In this document: positions 56,611-64,000 of the stretch, piece after piece
How the letters are laid out: each line of letters starts with the position of its first letter
How positions within the stretch are numbered: the stretch's first letter is position 1
Assembly (NCBI GenBank): GCA_000697355.1
Contig: JNEN01001266.1
Span: 180,752-244,751, forward strand
DNA length: 64,000 nucleotides
Reading direction: 5' to 3'
Origin: Syncephalastrum monosporum B8922
Taxonomy: Eukaryota; Mucoromycota; Mucoromycetes; Mucorales; Syncephalastraceae
Notes under the pieces: generated by a model
The model's database searches: none
Seen by the model: the letters and a program-made list of their open reading frames with translations, nothing else
Told to the model about the DNA's origin: nothing
Made by a program: the position numbers and the translations under genes

Positions 56611-57862
56611 ATGTCGCCACGGTCGCGGAGGAATGTGATTTCGTACTTTAACGTGATGGTCGTCGGGTTCTCGGGGGTGGGCAAAACGTCGTTCATCAAG
56701 ACGCTGCTTGAGGCGCTCAAGAGCGAGACGTCCAAGGAGAAGCGGGAATCCCTGGGCAGTCTGCCGGAGCACACCAACAATGCGGCGCTGGACGGGCCGC
56801 TGAAGAAGACACAGGCACCGTATACAGTCTCGCAGGGCCTGGATGTCGACGGTGAAAAGGTGATGCTCACCCTCATTGACACGCCCGGATTCCAAAACAG
56901 CTACCTTCTGGACAAGCAGCTCCACGATATCCTCGAGTACATTGAGCACCAGTTCGATCTCACGCTGGCTGAGGTAAACTTTTGCAATCACAGGGTGCAT
57001 AATTTAGTATTCAGTGCCGAATGCCGGGTTCTCTTATTAGGAAAGCAAAGTCAAGCGCAATCCAAAGGCAGTCGATACCCAAGTCCACGCATGTCTGTAC
57101 GTGCTCGACCCCGCCAAGCCGTACATGGATGACTACGACAATCGTATCCTGACCCGGCTGTCCGAGCGCGTCAATGTCATCCCCATCATTGGCAAAGCCG
57201 ATACCCTGACCGCCGCACAGCGCAGACGCCTCAAGCCCGCCATCCTCAACGACCTATACAGCCCCAAGCAAAGAATTCCCCTTTATGGCATACCCGAAGA
57301 CGACGATGATGATGATGATGAGGAGGACGAAGCCGGAGAAGAAAAGGAAGCAGCGGACGAAGCGCTGGCCCTGAACGGCCAAGATAAAGACCAGGCCGAC
57401 CCCGCAAAGGGCGACGCCCAAGAGAACGGCCATCCTTCTTCCAACAACGATGCACCCGAGGAGAAGCCGCGGCGCGGCACTCTCTCCGACTTTATCAAAC
57501 AGTTTTCGTACGAGGACGAGGACGATGAAACGCAGGCGTTCCTTGACTACCTCTCCGCCATCCCCTTTACCGTCATCGCTTACGAGGAAGACCCCGAGAC
57601 GGGTGCTCCCATCGAGATGGACAACGTGCGCATTGGTCGCGACTATGGCTGGGGAAAGATTGACTGTCTCAGCGACGATTACAGCGACTTCAACCGCCTC
57701 AAAACCACCTTGCTCAGCTCTCACCGCCGCATCCTCCAGTCCGAGACCGTTGAGCGCTACTACGAACAGTACCGTACCGAGCGACTGCTTGTCCGCCGTG
57801 CCACCAAGCTCAAGAGCATGGACGTGAGCAAGAAGATTCTTGAGGATCTGAACCAGTTGTAA
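56611..57862 (+). CDS. Divergent septin GTPase
   Basis: Filament-forming GTPase of septation and polarity. Two exons (56611-56973, 57041-57862) give 394 aa. The G1 P-loop is GFSGVGKTS (19-27), G3 is DTPGF and G4 is GKAD where most septins have AKAD. KPYMDDYDNRILTRLSERVNVIPIIGKAD shows the septin layout. A 60-70-residue acidic, Asp/Glu/Pro-rich insertion (about residues 230-295) separates G4 from the C-terminal part, at a place where septins usually run straight on (the beta-meander region). WGKIDCLSDDYSDFNRLKTTLL matches the septin unique element. The C-terminus lacks a long coiled coil. Either a derived septin or a relative retaining GTP binding. Confidence 0.82.
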
Positions 57863-58146
57863 AACTGTCTTAGTATTGGCTTCCTTTTTATTTTAGTTCT
57901 TCTCTTCCCTTTTTTTTTTTAACTTTCTTCCTATACTGTCACCCCCGCTCTCTCTTTTATCTTAGTATAACGGGACGACAACCAACTGCATGCATGATAC
58001 TTAATATATGTCGTCTGATTTGACATACTATACATCTCTCTCTTTCTCTCTTTCTCTTTCTCAGTCTTTGCCTCTTGTTCTCTTCTTTTTTTTTTTATTC
58101 TTCATCGTTCTTTTTCCCTCCTCCATAATTTGTCTTCCTTGCAGTC

Positions 58147-59197
58147 ATGAGCACTCTGCCTGCAAACCCTGTAGTCCTCCTCTCGTGCATACTCGCCAGC
58201 GTAAGTTCTATCAAATGTCTATATTAAAGCAAGCGAGATTACAAACAGAGAATCTGATGCATATGTACGCAGGTGGGGTGGATCATTTCCTTGATTGGTC
58301 TTTGTGCATCTGCCACATGGGTCCGTGCTGTATCCTGGTGGGTCATTGTCTACGAGCTCGGCCTGGTTGTCCTCGTCTGCTCTGTCGTCTGGGCTGGCAC
58401 ACAACGCGCCTACCGCTCTCTGGTAAAAAAAATAAAAATAAAAATAAATAAAAACAGGGCATAACATGCAAAGGCTAACCTGTGGAGATCCTGACGACAT
58501 TGAACTCTTATTAGATATTAGCCCTTATTGCCGTCAGTATTCCATACGCAACCGATGAAATAGCCAGTTATATTGGGACGGCGCGCCCACCCTTGGCCGC
58601 TGCTGCTGCAGGTTACATTGTTCTGGTCGTTGCCAAGGTATGTGGCGTGCATAAAATACACATGATGTATAATAATAACCACATCACCATCATAACCATG
58701 CCGTAGTTCTGTTGGCTGTTCCTCTTTGGTGTGCACCATGACGAAGATACCGGTCCATCGTTCTTGCACCCTACCAACAAGACCGACGTCCACGTAACAG
58801 GTCGCCCAATGTCCTCGAGCACGCCTCTCCCCGTCTACATGCCCTCTCCGCCTCCGTCGCATGACATGCCCCCGACCGTCTTTATCTCACCTCACGCCGA
58901 ATACACGATCCCTGTCGTGGCGCTCCATTCTTGTAAGTAGGCGTATATCATCCAACACATGAGGGCTTACCCTACCTTGTCAGACGAAGCCAATCCGGAC
59001 GACCCGAACGAGCTGTCTTTCAATAAAGGCGAGACCCTGCACATCCATGAACGCAAGGGAAGTTGGTGGCAGGCACGTAAAAGCAATGGCACGGTGGGCC
59101 TGATCCCAAGCAACTATGTACGTAGTCTCACTTGTTTCTTGACGGGAAAGACATGCTAACGCTTCTCTCACAGGTCAAACCCACGGGCGCAGAGTAA
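58147..59197 (+). CDS. Sho1-type osmosensor (four TM segments plus SH3)
   Basis: Plasma-membrane adaptor of the HOG high-osmolarity pathway that recruits Pbs2 through its SH3 domain. Six exons (58147-58200, 58273-58422, 58515-58637, 58707-58932, 58984-59117, 59174-59197) give 236 aa in frame. Four hydrophobic segments fill residues about 7-125 and match Sho1 (VGWIISLIGLCAS, WWVIVYELGLVVL, LALIAVSIPYATDEI, AAGYIVLVVAKFCWLFLFG). A Pro/Ser-rich linker is followed by an SH3 domain (about 172-232; ALHSYEANPDDPNELSFNKGE, GSWWQARKSNGTVGLIPSNYV). It is shorter than yeast Sho1 (367 aa), mainly in the linker. Confidence 0.93.
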
Positions 59198-59329
59198 ATA
59201 CAAAAACAAAAAAACGAAGAAAAGGACATGTATAGGACCGCATGCCAATTCGTTTCGTTTCTGTTTCAATACTTATTTTTATTTTTATTTACAATGGATG
59301 TTCATATAAGAAAGAAAAGAAAACTATTA

Positions 59330-59792
59330 TCAGTCACCCCACTTTTGGCCTTCAATGTTGACGTAAGGTGGTTTTTTGGCAGGTTTGAACATGCCCGTTT
59401 GCAGGTTTGGACGGCCAGGATGGAAATGTTCAAAGGACTGGTGGCCAATGCCATCGAAGGAGTCAAGGCGTGGCTTGCCCATCTTGTGTTCTAGACTGAC
59501 TTCAGAGATGCGGCTGTTGGCCGCGCTCCATACCAACACATCAGGTTCATGGGTCTTTGTCTACACACACAGGCGAGTCAATCAACAATTTAAGTATCCC
59601 TTCTATTTTTTCGATGCATACACTGAATTCGATTTCCTGCTGGAGCTGCTTGACAGGATCGACGCAGCTGTTGTTGATGACAGGTTGCTCCATGGTCTCA
59701 CTGGTGGTGCCACACAGCGAGTTCTCGTTCCCGAAGGGTTTATAGTCGCCCCAATCCAATTTCTTGTAGGCTCTGCGTAGAAAGCTTTGCAT
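59330..59792 (-). CDS. Unrecognised 133-aa basic protein
   Basis: Two exons on the minus strand (59622-59792, 59330-59560) join in phase 0 to give 133 aa. I do not recognise the family. The sequence is hydrophilic with an Arg/Lys-rich amphipathic start (MQSFLRRAYKKLDWGDYKPF), which could be a mitochondrial targeting or membrane-binding helix. The C-terminus is Gly/Pro/Lys-rich (FHPGRPNLQTGMFKPAKKPPY). No transmembrane segment or zinc motif is visible. A TTTATAAAG element about 60 bp upstream fits a TATA box. It may be a small mitochondrial or ribosome-associated protein. Confidence 0.55.
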
Positions 59793-60041
59793 GGTCGAAA
59801 TTGACGATAACAAAAAAGAATTTAAAAGAACCAAAACAAAGGTGCATACATCCTTTATAAAGAACAATGTGGGGCGGTTTATCTGCATGAATGAATCAAC
59901 GTGGGAGTTGATTGGGGGCGGGGCTGCCAACCACCTGCGACCCTTTTGGAACAACACTCAAAAGTCCGATGTGAGGGTATATCAGGTATAGATATCTAAA
60001 CTCTGCCAATGTATTTTTTGGATTATGATGTATGATTGAGT

Positions 60042-60637
60042 TTACAAGCTGGAGAACGTCGTTTTCTTCAGACGGTCACGAGCGATCAGCATCATGTCGG
60101 TGATGCCCGTCTTGAGTTCAGCGTCGCGGTCGCCCGAGGCCAGACGCTGCTCGATCACCGGGATAATCTGGGCCCGCGGGCGGCCTGCCACAAAGACCAC
60201 GAACTTGAATCCGTATTTGGCCTCATACGCCTATGCTACCCCATCAGCCCTCTGACACTCTCAAGTCTGGGCCAAGCCCCATGGTCATTTACCTTGTTCA
60301 GCTCGGCGAGACGTGCATTGACCTTCTCATCCTCGGTGGAGACAGCCGTGACCTTGTCGGTGTATCCCTGTTCCTTGAGGGACATGGCGGAGAGGTTGCC
60401 CTTGTTCTCACCGATCCGGGGATGTGCGTTGATGACCTCGAGCTTCTCGTCTGTGCTGAACTCGGAGCCGACGCAGAGCGCCTCGGCATAGTCGATCAGC
60501 TGCCCGTAGGACGTGTAGGGTCGACGGGCAAGGAGCTTGGCAGCCAGCGGGGGCGCGGTCTCGAACAGGGTGTTGACTGCCTCGATGAACTCGGACTCGG
60601 ATACGGTGTTGAGCTTCTCAATCGTAGGCAGGGACAT
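60042..60637 (-). CDS. OHCU decarboxylase (uric-acid degradation)
   Basis: Third enzyme of the urate-to-allantoin route: decarboxylates 2-oxo-4-hydroxy-4-carboxy-5-ureidoimidazoline to S-allantoin. Two exons on the minus strand (60293-60637, 60042-60230) give 177 aa in phase. Family features: LFETAPPLAAKLLARRPY at the start, INAHPRIGE (the HPxIGE block with the catalytic His), YEAKYGFKFVVFVAGRPRAQIIPVIEQRL. Ends FSSL without an SKL-type peroxisomal signal. Suggests the organism catabolises purines to allantoin. Confidence 0.93.
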
Positions 60638-61143
60638 GGTATTATATTATATGTACGTTGGAGGAAGTGAAGTGAAGAGGAAAAAAGAAAAAGAGAAGAG
60701 AAAATGTTCGAAAGAGGTATATTTTTGCGATTCCTATTCCAGGACCGACGCCAAAGATTATAGCCTTCGGGTCTGTATCCCAAAAAATAGTGCCCTCAGC
60801 AGATAGCTCAGGGAATGGCCCATCGCCGAAGACCACCCCGACCTTTGTCTTGAAAACTTGTCCCTATTCGCTCATCGCCGTCATTGAGCTGTTCATCTTG
60901 CCATGGCGCAATAGACAATGAGTCCCTAGGCTATACTCTTTTCCCTCTTGTCCGTTCCTGAGAGCGATCGTTCTTCGGTACGATAACCCAGTCGTCAACC
61001 ATGGTCAACGTTAGATATATGCAAGCAGCAGTGACAGGGACCATACAACCAGAATAATACTAATAATAATAAGAAAAAAAAAAAAAGGAACAAGACATAC
61101 ACGAATGCTATACACAAACAAAAAAATGAATTGATGGGTTTAT
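60638..61143. other. Intergenic between the OHCU decarboxylase and EBP1 genes
   Basis: About 500 bp upstream of the decarboxylase and downstream of EBP1 (same strand). It holds the decarboxylase promoter and an A13 run near 61074-61086. No gene is seen. Confidence 0.5.
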
Positions 61144-62055
61144 TTAAGCCTTGAGGGGCTCAGCCAAAAGCTTGTTGATCTCCTCGTTGTCGACCTTCTT
61201 GTCCGACTTGATGAGGGCCTGGTTGAACTTGGGGTCGGTGGCCATGATGTTGCCATCCTTGGTGACGAGCAGGGTGGTCAGGAACTGGGCGACGTAAGCA
61301 CCCTCGCGCTCGTACACGACATCGTAGGGCAGGAGGGTCTGCGACTTGGTGCACTCGACGACACCCATGCGGGCCTTCTTGAGGTCGGAGAGGTCACGGA
61401 GGGCGATGGGGAAGTTGCCGGCCTTCTTTTGGATCTCGGACAGGACCTGGCGGGAGGTGGCCATCTTGAGCTCGTAGCGGGTGTCGGTCTTCTTGTAGAT
61501 GGTGGTGCGCGTGTTGATCTGGCGGACCTTGCCCTCACCGGTCGAGACCAGGATGTCGACGGCGTACACCTCGTTCTCGGCAAAGGTGATGCGCTCAAAG
61601 TCACGGAGGTGGGCCTCCGAGGGGTTGAGGATGATGGTCTTCTTGCCAGCGGTGTTGTTCTTGAGCTGCTGGTGGGTCAGCATGCCCTCCACAGCCTTGG
61701 TGCCATAAGCGGCGGTAATGTCATCGACGGTCTTGGTGACCTCCATGTTCTATATCATGGCATTGCATGAGTGGATCGGATCAAGTAAGGTCTATGCGTC
61801 TCTCTCTGTGTCTTCTTTTCTTCCTTACCTTGTTGCCGGGGCGGATCTGGCGGACAGCAGCCTCGAGAGCGACGTGAGCAGCCTGGATAACATCGGCCTT
61901 CTCGCCAGTGACGGGCTTCTCAGCCGACGCACCGACCACAAGCGTGTGTGCGACAGTCGCGCAGAAGCCATCGATTTGTGCGCCCAATTGGCTGTTATAA
62001 CGGACAGGAAAAAAAAAAGTCAAATCAATACACCCGATGGGCTATTAAAAGAGAA

Positions 62056-62089
<34 letters not shown>

Positions 62090-62597
62090 GGACTTACATC
62101 TTGACGAGGTCATCGTTCTTGAGCGACTCCTCAGCCTCGGGGTCGCTGGCGATGGGCGAGAAGTGAGCAACGCAGTTGTTCTTGGAGACGGTCGTGGGGA
62201 AACCAACGCCTAGTTGGAATAACGTGAGTCGGCAAGGTGACGCGTTCCCCTCCCGTTTTCATTATTATGTATGTGTATGTGTGTGTGCGTACCCTTCGAC
62301 TTGACGTCCTTGTGGACGGCCTGAACGGCCTCCTGGATAGCCTTGTCGCCAGCCACGCAAACATCGATAATCTTGGCACCATCGACGCACAGCTTGATCA
62401 CCTTGTCGAGGACAGCTGTGTAGGTAGATGGTTAATGAGTTTGAATGCGCGTCAACAAGGGGCGGGCACGTACAGTTGGCGATCTGGGCAGCGTCCTGGT
62501 ACTTCTTGAGGACGGAGGCATCCTCCATGGTGGTAGGACCCTCAGGGGCCTTCTTGGCAGGAGCCTTGTTGGGGGCGTTTCTTCTCGGGCCAGGCAT
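61144..62597 (-). CDS. EBP1/PA2G4-like protein (methionine-aminopeptidase fold)
   Basis: Homologue of human EBP1 (PA2G4) and S. pombe CDB4, non-proteolytic pita-bread proteins that bind ribosomes and RNA and affect growth. Five exons on the minus strand (62474-62597, 62293-62415, 62098-62209, 61829-61991, 61144-61749) give 375 aa (human 394). Blocks include VGFPTTVSKNNCVAHFSP, DLVKIQLGAQIDGFCATVAHT and AYGTKAVEGMLTHQ. The metal-binding Asp/His/Glu set of true methionine aminopeptidases is largely replaced, as expected for EBP1. The Lys-rich C-terminal tail of human EBP1 is reduced to LLAEPLKA. A GA microsatellite lies in intron 3. Confidence 0.93.
62051..62089. repeat. (GA)n microsatellite in EBP1 intron 3
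   Basis: About 18 GA units with an interrupting GATA, just downstream of the intron's donor on the gene strand; not coding. Confidence 0.9.
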
Positions 62598-62792
62598 AGT
62601 CGACAGGTGTATATGTGTGTGTGAGTGTGTGAAAAGGGCAAGACGCGGATTGGGCTTGGGCTTATTTTTTGATTGTGGCTTATGCCAAATTTGCTTATAA
62701 TAATTTTGGGCCCACTTCAATGCAAAAAAAAGAAAACGAAGCTCCGCTTGCCGTGCTCTTTGTACACTCCCTTTTACACCTAAAAAAAAGTC

Positions 62793-63963
62793 ATGGCCGC
62801 TGCTCCTCCTAGCCGTGTTGCAGCCTCTATCAAGCGCAAGAGAGAACAGCCCGATTCGCTCGTGAAGAAGGCGGTGTCTTTTGCAGACCTCGGTGTCGAT
62901 GACTGGCTGTGCGACGCCCTGACAGCCATGCAGATCAGGGCCCCTAGCGAGATCCAGCGAGCCTGTATACCCCCCATTCTTAAAGGTACTTGTCGCTCGC
63001 TTTCTTTCTAGTCTCCATTTCTGACTCGTACTGCAGGAAAGGACGTGATTGGCGGTGCCAAGACGGGCTCAGGTAAAACAGCCGCCTTCGCCCTTCCGAT
63101 CCTCCAAAAGCTGTCCGAAGATCCTTTCGGCATTTTCGCTCTCGTCCTGACACCCACAAGGTACATACACTGTGACTCTCCACGCTAAAGTAACGGGTTC
63201 CACTCACATGAACTGCAGAGAACTGGCCTTTCAGATTGCAGAACAGTTTCGTGTTCTCGGCAAAGCGATCGGCGTCAAGGAGTGCGTGATCGTCGGCGGT
63301 CTGGGTAAGTCTGTCCGTCCGGGGGGTGTACGCCACAAAAACTGATGGCGAGCGCGATAGACATGATGACACAGGCATTGGAGCTCGATAAACGGCCGCA
63401 TATCGTGATTGCCACGCCCGGCCGTTTCCGCGACCATATCCGCAGCTCGTCGGGTGCGGTCCATCTCGCACGCTGCCGTTTCCTCGTCATGGACGAAGCC
63501 GACCGCTTGTTTGAATCCACCTTCACCAAAGACCTCCAGTACATCCTGCCGCACCTCCCCAAAGAGCGCCAGACCCTCCTCTTCACCGCGACCATGACCG
63601 ACGCCATCCTCGCCCTGCAGAACTCGGAAAAGAAGCCGTTCACCCACATGTGCGACATGGGCGTCTCCACCGTCGACACCCTCGACCAGCGCTACGTCTT
63701 TGTGCCCTCCCAGGTCCGCGTCGTCTATCTCGTCCACCTGCTGCAGACCGAGGACTTGGAAGACAAGTCCATGATCATCTTCTGTGCCCGCTGCTCGACC
63801 GCCCAGCAAATCACTCTCATGCTCCAGGAACTCGGCATCCGCTGCACCGCCCTGCATTCCCTCATGTCACAGCAGGACCGTCTCGACTCCCTTGGTAAAT
63901 TCAGAGCAGAGGTTGTCAAGATCCTCGTGTCCACCGACGTCGGTAGCCGGTAAGTCATGGTGA

Positions 63964-63997
<34 letters not shown>

Positions 63998-64000
63998 AAA
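62793..64000 (+). CDS. DEAD-box RNA helicase, Dbp8/DDX49-type (3' incomplete)
   Basis: ATP-dependent RNA helicase of ribosome biogenesis in the nucleolus. Exons 62793-62985, 63037-63160, 63219-63304 and 63361-63949 are in frame; a GTAAGT donor follows, so the gene continues beyond the window. Motifs: Q-motif region ([11 protein letters not shown]), I AKTGSGKT, Ia PTRELAFQ, GGL, Ib [37 protein letters not shown], and start of V ([13 protein letters not shown]). The order and [14 protein letters not shown] opening fit Dbp8/DDX49. The C-terminal helicase lobe is incomplete here. Confidence 0.92.
63965..63995. repeat. A31 homopolymer at the window end
   Basis: Thirty-one consecutive A in the presumed next intron of the helicase gene, the longest homopolymer in the window. 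Such runs are prone to sequencing and assembly error. Confidence 0.9.

Noticed and set aside
63231..63857. 208-codon frame on the minus strand
   Set aside because: Antisense to the helicase exons, with no family match.
41481..64000. Biosynthetic or catabolic gene cluster
   Set aside because: Neighbouring genes belong to unrelated processes, lie on both strands and have independent promoters.

Overview
The window is nuclear DNA of a fungus, most probably an early-diverging Mucoromycota (Mucorales-like) species. The evidence is intron-dense genes with short introns (mostly 50-90 bp, lariat-type CTRAC sites, some GC-AG), a PacC/Rim101 pH regulator, a CotH-kinase-family secreted protein (a family expanded in Mucorales), a class IV chitin synthase, a Zn2Cys6 regulator, a Sho1 osmosensor, and a Tc1-like element carrying a PD-(D/E)XK-like gene. 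The genus cannot be fixed from the sequence alone. I saw no rRNA, convincing tRNA, CRISPR array or bacterial-style operon.

Layout. 1-33.8 kb is ordinary gene-rich sequence: pacC (-), an ankyrin/coiled-coil protein (+), a MARK/Kin1-like kinase (+), a CotH protein (-), an Hrp1-like RNA-binding protein (-), D-2-hydroxyglutarate dehydrogenase (+), glutaminyl cyclase (-), a DUF4396-like membrane protein (+), RAD23 (+), a Zn2Cys6 factor (+), class IV chitin synthase (-) and RNA polymerase III subunit Rpc37 (-). 33.8-41.4 kb is an accessory island without housekeeping genes. Inside it, 35064-40129 is a 5.07-kb element bounded by TA dinucleotides and near-identical inverted arms of 547 and 520 bp. 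The element holds a 5'-truncated Tc1 DD34E transposase, an intact three-exon gene for a 210-aa PD-(D/E)XK-like protein, a second transposase fragment, and about 2.5 kb of decayed, internally repeated DNA. 41.4-64 kb is again gene-rich: an A20/AN1 zinc-finger protein (-), a Pcl/Pho80-type cyclin (+), V-ATPase subunit H (-), a one-domain R-type lectin-fold protein (+), ORMDL (-), a chromo-shadow-like AT-hook protein (-), leucine aminopeptidase (+), a divergent septin (+), Sho1 (+), an unknown 133-aa protein (-), OHCU decarboxylase (-), an EBP1/PA2G4 homologue (-) and a Dbp8/DDX49-type helicase (+, runs off the end).

The genes do not form one pathway. Several touch cell-surface and stress biology (pacC, Sho1, chitin synthase, CotH, septin, ORMDL), but their adjacency looks incidental. 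Exon models were built by hand. Every multi-exon model listed closes in frame with GT-AG or GC-AG introns and agrees with the recalled family consensus where a family is named; only the CotH first exon remains uncertain. The points of most interest are the transposon-borne nuclease-like gene, four GC-AG introns, two micro-exons (14 and 16 nt), a start codon apparently alone on its exon, and a 146-aa protein split into eight exons.
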